A DNA stretch of 64,000 nt from Palleniella muris (GTDB lineage Bacteria > Bacteroidota > Bacteroidia > Bacteroidales > Bacteroidaceae). Position numbers and translations under genes: made by a program. The notes under the pieces are model-generated. The model did not search any database and was not told the origin of the DNA. It saw only the letters and a list, made by a program, of their open reading frames with translations. Position 1 is the stretch's first letter. Each line of letters begins with the position of its first letter. Of this stretch, positions 16,010-25,077 are shown one piece after another. The DNA lies in NCBI RefSeq assembly GCF_004792655.1, contig NZ_SRZC01000003.1, positions 124,001-188,000 on the forward strand, given 5' to 3'.

Positions 16010-18109
16010 CTACATCTTATCAGAACCTGCATAATACCGGCGCTGTGCCTCTTCCTGCCTTGCTTGAGAGAAATTGCTTACTCGCTTTAGGTATCCAATA
16101 ATACGTGTCATATAGTCCACATTATGGGATTTGCATTTAGGACATTCGTGCAGATAACGCTTATCTATGGTGCCACAATCATTACAGATTGTATTAGGAA
16201 TATTGAATGTAAAATAGTTGCATCCTTCAACAGCAGCAACATGTATAAGCTGCTTATACTGTTCTTTTGACAAATGCTCTTCAAGATTCATGTGCAGAGC
16301 AGAACCACCGGTAAGATGCTCTATATAAGGTGCACCATGCAACTTGAATTTGTCTATGATTGTCAAAGATGTATCCTCAACAGCATAGAAATAGGAATTA
16401 TAGCAATCACGTGGAACGAAATAACCGTCTTCCCTATCCCATTTTGCATGTTTTACGCCTACATTCTCTGCCGGAATCATCTCGCAGTTGAACATCAATT
16501 CTTTTGTACGATATTGTTTGTTGTATTTTTCAACAAGACCAAGAATCTCTTGTACAAAAGTCTTATATTCCGGATTATCATTTATTTTTAGCCCCATGAA
16601 CTCCGCAGCCTCAACCAAACCGTTCACACCTATTGTCAGGTACTGGCGGTTAATGTTGATATACCCTGCATCAAACAGTGGGAGCATACCATTTTGTTGC
16701 AGTTCCTTAAGGTTCTCATTATAAGCCGTTTGGACTTTATGGCACAAATCTATGATATGCTCAAGAAACTCCTTATAGTCTTTGCCGTTATTCACTGCAT
16801 ACTGAATGCAGCGGTTAAGGTTTATTGTCAACACTGATTTTGAACCTGTTGACACTCCACCTGCGCCAAGAGTGTAGGAGAATCCATTATCCTGGATTTC
16901 ATTACGCAAGCGACAGCAAGATGACAGAGAGTCTGCATTATCCGACATATATGTAAAGAATGAATGTCCCTCTGCATACATTTCTGCCGTAAAATCTCCC
17001 CACTCCTTATCACGAGGTTCTCCATTCTCTGTCAGAAGAGCCATGGTTTCAACAGGGAAAGTCAGCACTGTCTTTGTGCGTTCCTTGTTGAACCATTTCA
17101 TGAAACGCTTCTGCAGCCATGACAGTCCTTCCCAGTCAGGCTGTGAGCCGTCAGGGAAATAGAAGTTCTCAAACAATGACTGGAAATAACACTTATCATA
17201 ATATGCCACATTCCAGAATACAGCCTGGAAATTGCGGGCTCCTGTCGGCTGGTTTATGGAATAGACAATCTGCTCAAAGCAGTCTGTAATGATTTTATCA
17301 ATTGAACGTTTTTTCAATGACAAATCACCTTGCTGTTCAGGATGCTTCCAATAGTCAAGACCATATTCCTTGCCTATAAAATAGTTCATGTACATCAGGA
17401 ATTCGGGAGTAGCGCAAGCACCGGACAGCATGGAACTGACAATAAACACCATGTTGATGAAACCACCACAGAAAGACTTCAGGTTTGTCGGTGCTGTAGA
17501 ATTGCCGCCAATGCCGTCTGTTCCGTTTATCAGCCATGGATACATTGTTATGGAAGCACAATAGTTCGCAAGGGAGGTTTCATCATTCTTATATATAAAA
17601 TGTGTCTGCAAGAGCTGCATGTACTCGTCTGCAAGTTCCTTTCCGTACATTGTCTTTATACGGTCAGTAAGCATGCGACGATTCAATTTTATGAACGAGC
17701 CCTTTGGCAGCTCTCCTATAAGAGTTGCTATGTTTTTGTGTTCCACATTGGCATTTGCATCAAATTTGCTTCCTGTTGCAGCATTTGACGCATGGCAATA
17801 ATCTGCCAAGAACTTCATACGATCCAATTCGTCACGTGTCTCTGTATGGCGCTGGCGGTAAAGCATGAATGATTTGGCTACCTTATAGTAACCTTCTTTC
17901 ATTAAAGCAATCTCCGTCTGGTTCTGGATATCTTCTACTGTGACCCCATCATTTATATCAAGATTGCTCAAAATCTTTGAAATACGTCCCAAGTCAACCG
18001 GTTCGTTAACAGAATTGAACGCCTTGATTATTGCATTCATGATTTTGTCAAGCGAGAATGCATCTTTGGTTCCGTCACGCTTTGTAATTGTAAAGTTCTT
18101 GATTTCCAT
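16010..18109 (-). CDS. nrdD: Anaerobic ribonucleoside-triphosphate reductase
   Basis: A 699-residue class III ribonucleotide reductase making dNTPs without oxygen. The N-terminal ATP-cone (ITKRDGTKDAFSLDKI, about residues 1-95) predicts allosteric control by ATP/dATP. The C-terminal zinc site is CNDCGTIDKRYLHECPKCKS and the glycyl radical is expected in MTRIIGYLKRVSNFSQARQEE. Its activase NrdG follows downstream. The upstream region holds a well-matched promoter and two TTTCC/GGAAA palindromes that may be operators. Confidence 0.95.
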   Translation of the reverse strand: MEIKNFTITKRDGTKDAFSLDKIMNAIIKAFNSVNEPVDLGRISKILSNLDINDGVTVEDIQNQTEIALMKEGYYKVAKSFMLYRQRHTETRDELDRMKFLADYCHASNAATGSKFDANANVEHKNIATLIGELPKGSFIKLNRRMLTDRIKTMYGKELADEYMQLLQTHFIYKNDETSLANYCASITMYPWLINGTDGIGGNSTAPTNLKSFCGGFINMVFIVSSMLSGACATPEFLMYMNYFIGKEYGLDYWKHPEQQGDLSLKKRSIDKIITDCFEQIVYSINQPTGARNFQAVFWNVAYYDKCYFQSLFENFYFPDGSQPDWEGLSWLQKRFMKWFNKERTKTVLTFPVETMALLTENGEPRDKEWGDFTAEMYAEGHSFFTYMSDNADSLSSCCRLRNEIQDNGFSYTLGAGGVSTGSKSVLTINLNRCIQYAVNNGKDYKEFLEHIIDLCHKVQTAYNENLKELQQNGMLPLFDAGYININRQYLTIGVNGLVEAAEFMGLKINDNPEYKTFVQEILGLVEKYNKQYRTKELMFNCEMIPAENVGVKHAKWDREDGYFVPRDCYNSYFYAVEDTSLTIIDKFKLHGAPYIEHLTGGSALHMNLEEHLSKEQYKQLIHVAAVEGCNYFTFNIPNTICNDCGTIDKRYLHECPKCKSHNVDYMTRIIGYLKRVSNFSQARQEEAQRRYYAGSDKM

Positions 18110-18180
18110 TTATTGTTCAAATATGAGTATAAGAATGTAAAAAATCCTGCAATTTAATTACCTTGATTTCTAAAAATAAT

Positions 18181-18238
18181 TTTCCATTTTGGGAAACTTT
18201 TTCCAAAATTCAAACCTGAAAGTTTTCCGTTTTGGAAA
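18181..18238. promoter_or_regulatory. Paired TTTCC/GGAAA palindromes upstream of nrdD
   Basis: TTTCCATTTTGGGAAA (18181-18196) and TTTCCGTTTTGGAAA (18224-18238) are two similar inverted repeats, with a TTTTTCCAAAA half-site between them. They sit just downstream of the predicted nrdD start point, a position where a bound repressor would block transcription. They do not look like the usual NrdR box. Confidence 0.55.
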
Positions 18239-18245
18239 TCTTTTG

Positions 18246-18276
18246 CAAAGGTAATACAAAAAAAACAAAACTCAAA
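18246..18276 (-). promoter_or_regulatory. nrdD promoter
   Basis: On the minus strand TTTG is at 18276-18273 and TACCTTTG (TAnnTTTG) at 18253-18246, with exactly 19 bp between them. The predicted start is near 18238, giving a leader of about 130 nt before nrdD. The rest of the 321-bp gap (18277-18407) is AT-rich with nothing recognisable. Confidence 0.85.
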
Positions 18277-18407
18277 ATATTACTACAACTATTTTGGAAA
18301 TATTTTACAGCACCACATATAACACATTGTGAAACAATAAAATACAAGCAAAATTCAAAACAAACAGTCTATACATTTGCGGTAACAGACATAATTACAC
18401 ATCATGA

Positions 18408-18459
18408 CAGAAATGGTAAACTTTTATCTGCTATGAGAAATAAAAGTTTACCATTTCTG
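18408..18459 (-). terminator. 20-bp perfect inverted repeat over a gene end
   Basis: CAGAAATGGTAAACTTTTAT (18408-18427) and its exact reverse complement (18440-18459) flank a 12-nt loop. The right arm encodes the last residues and the loop contains the stop codon of the FAD oxidoreductase. A transcript hairpin here would act as a terminator or 3' stabiliser. No U tract follows on the minus strand, so the role is uncertain. Confidence 0.7.
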
Positions 18460-19981
18460 CACACCGTTCTCCGTCAACACCGGCAGAAACAATTCCACCG
18501 GCATATCCTGCACCTTCACCGCAAGGGAACAATCCGTTTATTTCCACATGCTGTAAATTGTCACTGTTACGAAGCACACGTACCGGAGCCGATGTTCTTG
18601 TCTCAACAGCTATCATGCAAGCCTCATTGGTAAGAAATCCATGTGAGCGCCTGCCAAACATTCTGAATCCCTCCTGCAACCGTTTGCTTATTTGCTGAGG
18701 CAGCCAAAAATGAAGTGGAGAACTTATCAGTCCCGGTGTGTAGGATGACTGTGGCAGGTCATAACTTAATTTTCCATTGACAAAATCCGCCATTCTTTGG
18801 GCAGGCGCCGTTTGTTTCATGTTTCCTTGCTGCCAACAATCTTTTTCCAGTTTCTCCTGAAAACGCATCATGCTCAATGAATCATACGTTCCTCCTTCAA
18901 TGTCATCAGGACGTACTTCGACAACCATGCCACTGTTAGACCATTTGCCTCCACGTGAACTTGGCGACATTCCATTCACAACTATCTGCTCTTTATCAGT
19001 TGCAGCAGGAATCACATATCCTCCGGGGCACATGCAGAAAGAATATACACCACGTCCATCGACTTGGTTCACAAAACTGTATTCTGCTGCAGGAAGGTAC
19101 TTTCCCCTACCCTGTTTTGAGTGATACTGTATTTGGTCTATCAATTCTGACGGATGTTCCAACCTCACTCCGACTGCTATGCCTTTTGCCTCCATTTTTA
19201 TATTGGCGAGTGCAAGATAACGATAGACATCTCGGGCACTATGTCCTGTTGCCAGAATCACTGGTCCAAAGAATTCCTTCCCATTGGCAATAACACCAGT
19301 CACAGTATCATTTTGCAGAATCAGCTCTGTCATTTTCGTTTGAAAATGCACTTCTCCTCCACATTTTATGATTGTGTTGCGCATGGACTCGATAACGCTT
19401 GGCAATTTATCTGTGCCTATATGCGGATGAGCATCCGACAAAATGGACAAAGGCGCGCCATGCTGACAGAACACACGCAATATCTTGTCAACATTCCCAC
19501 GCTTCTTGGAACGAGTGTATAGCTTTCCATCCGAATAAGCTCCTGCACCACCTTCACCAAAGCAATAGTTTGATTCTGCATCGACAGCCTGCTCCCTTTT
19601 GATTCGGGCAAGGTCTTTTTTGCGTTCATGCACATCCTTGCCACGTTCTATGACTATGGGACGTAATCCCAATTCTATCAATCTTAGAGCTGCAAACAAA
19701 CCGCCGGGACCGGCACCAACAACGACAACCTGGCGTGCTCCTGACACGTCATTATACACAACCTTCTCATATTCTTCATCCTGTGGCTCCTCATTTATAT
19801 ACATCCGTAATGTGAGATTTATATAAATCTGACGCTGTCTGGCATCAATAGAGCGTTTCAGCACTCGTATATGGGTTATCGTCCTGGCATCAATTCCATG
19901 TTCACGACTAATATAATCGCGAATCAGACTTTGCTGCGAAGCTATTTGTGGCGATACACGTATTTGTAATTCCTTTATCAT
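18431..19981 (-). CDS. FAD-dependent oxidoreductase (COG2509 type)
   Basis: A flavoprotein of 516 residues from the preferred start MIKELQIRVSP at 19981 (an upstream in-frame ATG at 20008 is also possible). The dinucleotide motif VVVVGAGPGGLFAALRLIE is followed by VIERGKD, a LATGHSARD segment and a C-terminal GLFPCGEGAGYAGGIVSAGVDG FAD motif. This is the widespread uncharacterised FAD-dependent family in Bacteroidota; substrate unknown. It follows hisC by 47 bp, so it may be cotranscribed with the histidine genes. Confidence 0.88.
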   Translation of the reverse strand: MIKELQIRVSPQIASQQSLIRDYISREHGIDARTITHIRVLKRSIDARQRQIYINLTLRMYINEEPQDEEYEKVVYNDVSGARQVVVVGAGPGGLFAALRLIELGLRPIVIERGKDVHERKKDLARIKREQAVDAESNYCFGEGGAGAYSDGKLYTRSKKRGNVDKILRVFCQHGAPLSILSDAHPHIGTDKLPSVIESMRNTIIKCGGEVHFQTKMTELILQNDTVTGVIANGKEFFGPVILATGHSARDVYRYLALANIKMEAKGIAVGVRLEHPSELIDQIQYHSKQGRGKYLPAAEYSFVNQVDGRGVYSFCMCPGGYVIPAATDKEQIVVNGMSPSSRGGKWSNSGMVVEVRPDDIEGGTYDSLSMMRFQEKLEKDCWQQGNMKQTAPAQRMADFVNGKLSYDLPQSSYTPGLISSPLHFWLPQQISKRLQEGFRMFGRRSHGFLTNEACMIAVETRTSAPVRVLRNSDNLQHVEINGLFPCGEGAGYAGGIVSAGVDGERCAEMVNFYFS

Positions 19982-20028
19982 TTCAGAAACATTAATCAGC
20001 AAAAACACATGTTCTGTTTTCGCACAAA

Positions 20029-21075
20029 TCAGTTGTTTGCTGTATATGTACGTAATGCACCCAGCAATTCATTGTTCTCTGTGCGAGTTCCTATCGTTAT
20101 TCGGAGACAGTTGTCACACAACTGTACATTTGTACGATTCCGAACAATAATACCTTTGTCTACCAAATAATCATAAATACCTTGTGCATCAGAGACTTTC
20201 GCAAGGAAGAAATTTGCCGATGTCGGAAAAGTCTTCACACATATAGGCAACTCTTTGAAAGCAGCAATGACACGATGACGTTCTTCCAACAATATGTTCA
20301 CCCAATGGCAGACATCTGCATTGGCTTGCAGAATCTCAAGTGCTTTCTGCTGAGTCATAAGATTGACATTGTAAGGATATTTCACTTTATTGAAAATGCC
20401 AATAATCTCCTTTGATGCAAATGCCATGCCAAGACGTATCGCCGCACATCCCCACGCCTTACTCATCGTATTGAGTATTACAATGTTAGGATAAGCATCC
20501 AGTTCTGCTCTGAAAGTCTTTTGTGCGGAGAAATCCGAATAAGCCTCATCAATAACAACAATTCCGGAAAAGCCTTCTATGACTTTTTTTATCTCTTCCC
20601 TGTCGATGTCATTGCCACATGGATTGTTGGGACTGCATATCCACACAACCTTTGTATATTTGTCGCAAGCTGAAAGGACAGCACTTGATGACATGCAATA
20701 GTTGGCATCAAGCAAGACCGGTCTGTACTCAACACCATTAATGTCTGCACAAACCTTGTACATTCCATACGTCGGCTCTATGGCGACGACATTGTCGATA
20801 CCCGGTTCGCAGAAACATCTGAAAACCAAATCTATTGCCTCGTCAGATCCATTCCCAAGAAAGATGCAATCAGAGGAAACACCTTTTATCCTAGATAGTG
20901 CATCTTTGACTTCATGCTGCAAAGGGTCCGGATAACGGTTGTATGGACCATTGTACGGATTCTCATTTGCGTCAAGAAACACATGAGCAACATGCCCGCT
21001 ATATTCGTCACGTGCACTGCTATAAGGCTTCAAAGCCCAAATATTCTTTCTTACAAGTTCCTTTAACTGTCTCAT
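20029..21075 (-). CDS. hisC: Histidinol-phosphate aminotransferase
   Basis: A 348-residue PLP enzyme converting imidazole acetol phosphate to histidinol phosphate. [18 protein letters not shown] is the usual HisC start, [19 protein letters not shown] follows, and the PLP lysine lies in [18 protein letters not shown]. It follows hisD by about 27 bp. In many Bacteroidales hisB is next; here the FAD oxidoreductase occupies that position. Confidence 0.94.
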   Translation of the reverse strand: MRQLKELVRKNIWALKPYSSARDEYSGHVAHVFLDANENPYNGPYNRYPDPLQHEVKDALSRIKGVSSDCIFLGNGSDEAIDLVFRCFCEPGIDNVVAIEPTYGMYKVCADINGVEYRPVLLDANYCMSSSAVLSACDKYTKVVWICSPNNPCGNDIDREEIKKVIEGFSGIVVIDEAYSDFSAQKTFRAELDAYPNIVILNTMSKAWGCAAIRLGMAFASKEIIGIFNKVKYPYNVNLMTQQKALEILQANADVCHWVNILLEERHRVIAAFKELPICVKTFPTSANFFLAKVSDAQGIYDYLVDKGIIVRNRTNVQLCDNCLRITIGTRTENNELLGALRTYTANN

Positions 21076-21102
21076 TTATCGGCAATTTCCTTTTATTCAA
21101 CA

Positions 21103-22392
21103 CTACATCCCCTCCACTTTCACCCGACGCACTGTCATGGCATTCCTATGAGCGTCAAGATGCTCATTCTCTGCCATCACCTCTACCGCGCGCCCTATTG
21201 ACCTCACGCCTTCTTCTGTCAAATGCTGGAAGGTTACTTTTCTGTTATAACTGTCAAGATTCACGCCGCTATATGTCGTCGCATACCCGTGGGTGGGCAA
21301 TGTGTGATTCGTGCCTGAAGCATAATCGCCCGCACTCTCACATGCGTATTCCCCGAGGAATACGCTTCCTGCATTGACAACCATGCCTGCCAACTCATTA
21401 TAATCCTTGGTACATATAATAAGGTGTTCAGGTGCATAGGCATTGGATAAATCCATGGCAGCATGCGTGTCTTCCACAAGCACAAACTGTGAATTTTCAA
21501 GTGTCTTTGCTGCAATCTCCTTGCGTGGCAGCAATGCCAGTTGGCGGGCAACCTCTGCTTGCACTTCATTGACTTTGTCCTCGGATGTGCATATAAGAAT
21601 CACCTGCGAGTCCACGCCATGCTCTGCTTGTGACAGAAGGTCGGCAGCAACGAACTCTGCATTACTTGTCTCATCGGCAACGACACACACCTCACTCGGT
21701 CCTGCCGGCATGTCGATTGCGACATCAGAGAGTGAAACCTGCTGCTTGGCTGCCATGACATATTGGTTTCCCGGACCAAAAATCTTATAGACCTTCGGCA
21801 CTGACTCCGTGCCATAAGCCATTGCTCCGATGGCCTGCACACCACCAATCTTGAATATTTTGGAGACTCCTGCAACCTTTGCAGCAACAAGGACGGCAGG
21901 GTTTACCTTACCTTCTCTGTCAGGCGGAGTGCACAGTACAATCTCTTTGCATCCCGCTATCTTCGCCGGAGTGGCAAGCATAAGAACCGTAGAGAACAAA
22001 GGGGCAGTGCCACCGGGAATGTATAACCCAACCTTCTCTATGGAAACTGATTTCTGCCAGCAGACAACGCCCGGAGCTGTTTCAACAGGTTTACTCTCAA
22101 ACCGTTGCGACTCATGGAACTCCTTGATATTCTTGTGAGCAAGGATGATGGCATCACGAAGTTCCAGGGCTACAGAGTCGTACGCCTCTTCTATTTCCGC
22201 ATTGGTAACCAAAAGGTCCTCAATGCATGCCTTGTCAAACTTTTCACAATATTCCCTTACGGCAATATCGCCTCGGCAACGCACATCATCAAGAATGCCA
22301 CAGACAACCTTATTCAACTGTGTAGCGTCGAAATGAGGACGCTCACATATTTTCTTGTATTCAGATACAGTCGGATACTTTATTATATTCAT
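21103..22392 (-). CDS. hisD: Histidinol dehydrogenase
   Basis: A 429-residue zinc enzyme oxidising histidinol to histidine with two NAD. I chose the ATG at 22392 (MNIIKYPTVSEYKKI), which gives the usual family length; the frame also has an ATG at 22458 that would add 22 atypical residues. Family segments include VGLYIPGGTAPLFSTVLMLATPAKIAGC, DMPAGPSEVCVVAD, LSQAEHGVDSQVILI and YAPEHLII. Operon order is hisG-hisD-hisC. Confidence 0.94.
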   Translation of the reverse strand: MNIIKYPTVSEYKKICERPHFDATQLNKVVCGILDDVRCRGDIAVREYCEKFDKACIEDLLVTNAEIEEAYDSVALELRDAIILAHKNIKEFHESQRFESKPVETAPGVVCWQKSVSIEKVGLYIPGGTAPLFSTVLMLATPAKIAGCKEIVLCTPPDREGKVNPAVLVAAKVAGVSKIFKIGGVQAIGAMAYGTESVPKVYKIFGPGNQYVMAAKQQVSLSDVAIDMPAGPSEVCVVADETSNAEFVAADLLSQAEHGVDSQVILICTSEDKVNEVQAEVARQLALLPRKEIAAKTLENSQFVLVEDTHAAMDLSNAYAPEHLIICTKDYNELAGMVVNAGSVFLGEYACESAGDYASGTNHTLPTHGYATTYSGVNLDSYNRKVTFQHLTEEGVRSIGRAVEVMAENEHLDAHRNAMTVRRVKVEGM

Positions 22393-22464
22393 TTCCGGAA
22401 ACAAATATGAAATACAGCCTGCACCAAAAACGCGCTTGCCATTCATGGCAACAGGCATATTGGA

Positions 22465-23316
22465 CTAAAGAATCATTTTTTCGATAGGAAGCACAAGGAT
22501 ACCTTCTGCTCCTGCAGTCTTCAACTGGTTTACAATCTCCCAAAAGTGCTTTTGGTCTATCACGGTATGGATTGATGTCCAGCCTTCTGTCGCCAAAGGA
22601 AGGATTGTAGGAGACTTTATGCCGGGAAGTATGGCACAAATATCCTTCACCTTATCCGAAGGAGCGTTCATAAGGACATACTTCTTGTCATCGGCAACAA
22701 GGACAGACTGCATCCTGAAAAGCAGTTCGTCCAAAACAGCCTGCTTCTCCGTAGTCAGTTCCTTATTACAGATAAGCAAAGCCTCACTCTTCATGACTGT
22801 CTCCACTTCGCGCAACTTGTTGCTGACAAGTGTTGAACCGGAGCTGACAATGTCAAAGATTCCATCCGAAAGCCCGATGCCGGGAGCAATCTCCACAGAG
22901 CCTTGGATGACGTGGATGTCCATGCTTATGCCTTCCTTTTCAGCGAATTTCCTGAGAATGTTCGGGTAAGATGTCGCGATTTTCTTTCCGTCAAACCATT
23001 TCACACCGGTATATTCCACAGCCTCCGGTATGGCAAGCGAAATGCGGCACTTGGAGAAGCCGAGACGTTTCACTATGTTTGCGTCTTCTCCACGCTCGAC
23101 AAACTCGTTCTCACCCACAATGCCTATGTCCGCAACACCACTTGCAACGCACTCCGGAATGTCATCGTCACGGAGGTAAAGCACTTCCAATGGGAAATTT
23201 GCCGATTGCACAAGAAGTGTGCGGCGGGCACTGTTGATTTTGATTCCCGTCTCTTTAAGGAGGTTCATTGTATCCTCGTAAAGGCGGCCTTTTGACTGTA
23301 CAGCGATTCTTAACAT
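22465..23316 (-). CDS. hisG: ATP phosphoribosyltransferase (long form)
   Basis: A 283-residue enzyme catalysing the first step of histidine synthesis. The start MLRIAVQSKGRLYEDT at 23316 is the true family N-terminus; the frame extends upstream without similarity. The long form carries a C-terminal ACT-like regulatory domain (DKVKDICAILPGIKSPTILPL onward) that usually binds histidine for feedback inhibition. EIAPGIGLSDGIFDIVSSGSTL is the PRPP-binding part. It heads the minus-strand his cluster, with a promoter about 70 bp upstream; no His-rich leader peptide is seen. Confidence 0.93.
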   Translation of the reverse strand: MLRIAVQSKGRLYEDTMNLLKETGIKINSARRTLLVQSANFPLEVLYLRDDDIPECVASGVADIGIVGENEFVERGEDANIVKRLGFSKCRISLAIPEAVEYTGVKWFDGKKIATSYPNILRKFAEKEGISMDIHVIQGSVEIAPGIGLSDGIFDIVSSGSTLVSNKLREVETVMKSEALLICNKELTTEKQAVLDELLFRMQSVLVADDKKYVLMNAPSDKVKDICAILPGIKSPTILPLATEGWTSIHTVIDQKHFWEIVNQLKTAGAEGILVLPIEKMIL

Positions 23317-23387
23317 ATTTGTTGTTCCTGAAAATGGCACCCCTGAACAGAAGCACCTGTTGTGTAAATAAATCTTATAATTCGTGG

Positions 23388-23435
23388 CAAAGTTACAATA
23401 AAATTTTGACATGCGCAATAAAATGTCTAATTTTG
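23388..23435. promoter_or_regulatory. Divergent promoters of hisG and the MltF-like gene
   Basis: Plus strand: TTTG 23405-23408 and TAATTTTG 23428-23435 with a 19-bp spacer, start codon only 18 bp further. Minus strand: TAACTTTG at 23395-23388 with TTG about 20 bp upstream for hisG. The two promoters overlap, so they may interfere with each other. Confidence 0.82.
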
Positions 23436-23453
23436 TACTTGTTAAATATAAAA

Positions 23454-24605
23454 ATGAAATATATATCTTTATTAATATTGCCATTTGTCATAACTGCGTG
23501 CACACAGAAACAGTCACATGAAGAAATAGAGACTCCATGGGGTGATGTTGTTACAGAAGAAGTTGAGGCTGATTCTGCCACAGAATTGTCTCTTGACGAC
23601 ATTGTCTCCCAAGGTGAACTCATCGCTTTCACGACAAATGGTCCTGACACCTATTATGAATACCGTGGTCACGGGATGGGGCTGCATTATCTTCTTGCCG
23701 AAAAGTATGCTCAGAGACTTGGAGTCAAGCTGCGTGTTGAAGTATGTCGTGACAGTGCTGAAATGATTGGCAAACTTGCTTCCGGCGAGGGGGACATTGT
23801 AATTGTCCCGGAATCAAAGGTCAAAGCCGGAAAAGGGCTTTACAGTTGTGGACCAAAATGGCTGACAAACAACAGGGATGTGGCTGAAAGTATCAAGCAA
23901 TGGTATCATAACAGTATGCTTGCCGAAACAGAAAAAATGCAGAAATCGCTGCTTGCCACCGGTGGCGTGACACGCCATGTCTACCAACCGATGATGGACA
24001 GGCAGAAAGGCATCATCTCACGGTGGGACGGCATGTTCAGGAAATACGCCCCGACGGCGCGGCTTGATTGGCGGCTCGTTGCGGCGCAATGCTATCAGGA
24101 ATCGTGCTTTGACCCACGCGCCCACTCATGGGCGGGAGCATGCGGACTGATGCAGATAATGCCGTCGACGGCACAGGTGCTTGGGCTGTCCATGCAGGAC
24201 ATCTATTCTCCGGAGCATAACATAGCTGCTGCAATGCGGTATATGAAGATGCTGATGTCTGAATTCCGGGACATCCCGCGCAATGGAGACCGCATACGTT
24301 TCGCCTTGGCGGCATACAATGGAGGCAAGCATCATATACGCGACGCAATGGCTCTGACACAAAAACACGGCAAGGATCACCACCAATGGAGTAATGTCCA
24401 AGAGTATGTGCTGAAGCTGTCCCAAGCACAATATTATAATGACCCTGTTGTGAAATACGGCTATATGCGAGGTACGGAAACAGTTGGCTATGTCAGCAAG
24501 ATAATGCAAAGATACGCCGGATACAGAGGACAGGCGCATTCCTCGCCTATGGATATCACTCCGCAAAAAGCGGTGAAGCACCATAAATACAAGCCTAAAG
24601 AATGA
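23454..24605 (+). CDS. MltF-like lytic transglycosylase lipoprotein
   Basis: A 383-residue lipoprotein from ATG 23454 (signal peptide ending VITAC, Cys16). Residues about 60-190 resemble a solute-binding protein domain (ELIAFTTNGPDTYYEYRGHGMGLHYLLAEKYAQRLG), and the C-terminal part is an SLT lytic transglycosylase domain with the catalytic Glu in CYQESCFDPRA and the GLMQIMPSTAQ motif, then AAYNGG. This two-domain order is that of MltF, which cleaves peptidoglycan glycan strands at the membrane. I rejected the longer in-frame TTG-type extension because the promoter and lipobox fit this start. Confidence 0.9.
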   Translation: MKYISLLILPFVITACTQKQSHEEIETPWGDVVTEEVEADSATELSLDDIVSQGELIAFTTNGPDTYYEYRGHGMGLHYLLAEKYAQRLGVKLRVEVCRDSAEMIGKLASGEGDIVIVPESKVKAGKGLYSCGPKWLTNNRDVAESIKQWYHNSMLAETEKMQKSLLATGGVTRHVYQPMMDRQKGIISRWDGMFRKYAPTARLDWRLVAAQCYQESCFDPRAHSWAGACGLMQIMPSTAQVLGLSMQDIYSPEHNIAAAMRYMKMLMSEFRDIPRNGDRIRFALAAYNGGKHHIRDAMALTQKHGKDHHQWSNVQEYVLKLSQAQYYNDPVVKYGYMRGTETVGYVSKIMQRYAGYRGQAHSSPMDITPQKAVKHHKYKPKE

Positions 24606-24826
24606 AATGGGGCACATTTCGCATATATTACAGACTACCGTTTGGTGTGCAAAAATCATATTTAGAGAGTGACAGTTGGTAACAGAAAGCCCCGTTAAAA
24701 GACAAAAGCATTGTCGTTTGACAATTTGCCACAAATACAGGGCAGACGCTTGCAATTTGTCTTGCGCACCACCTCTTTTGGCAAACTAAAAAAACTAACA
24801 GACATTAAAACACCACATATACAATG

Positions 24827-24910
24827 AAAGGTAACACTTAACCATGCAAAGCGTTACCTTTCACCAAGTCAAGTGTTACCTTTTACACAATGAAGCGTTA
24901 CCTTTCATTA
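24827..24910. repeat. 22-bp palindrome array B (4 units, mixed orientation)
   Basis: One unit reads GAAAGGTAACACTT (GGTAAC at 24830), followed by three in the opposite orientation with GTTACC at 24853, 24875 and 24897, exactly 22 bp apart (AAGCGTTACCTTT, AAGTGTTACCTTTT, AAGCGTTACCTTT). It lies in the 472-bp gap between the MltF-like gene and the receiver/PEP-synthase-like gene. The remainder of the gap (24606-24820 and 24911-25040) shows nothing recognisable. Confidence 0.85.
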
Positions 24911-25042
24911 TGACATTCCACATCGTCCACAAAAAGAAAATCCAACCAATGATTGCACAGAAAGGCAGACTGGTCGCTCCGCTTCTCTGCAAACAAATTA
25001 TAATTTTTCCTTTTTATTTTAATAAACCTTGATTTTATTTAG

Positions 25043-25050
25043 TAACTTTG
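25043..25050 (+). promoter_or_regulatory. -7 promoter element for the 997-residue protein gene
   Basis: TAACTTTG matches TAnnTTTG, 28 bp upstream of the start codon at 25078. No clear -33 TTTG at the standard distance. Confidence 0.6.
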
Positions 25051-25077
25051 CCAAAGGAACGAAAACAAAAGAATACA

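Noticed and set aside
23317..23400. His-rich leader peptide upstream of hisG
   Set aside because: The transcript region after the hisG promoter contains no cluster of His codons and no terminator hairpin, in contrast to the pheA leader.
25048..25077. TTG start for the 997-residue protein
   Set aside because: It overlaps the TAACTTTG promoter box and so would lie upstream of the predicted transcription start; the ATG at 25078 is preferred.
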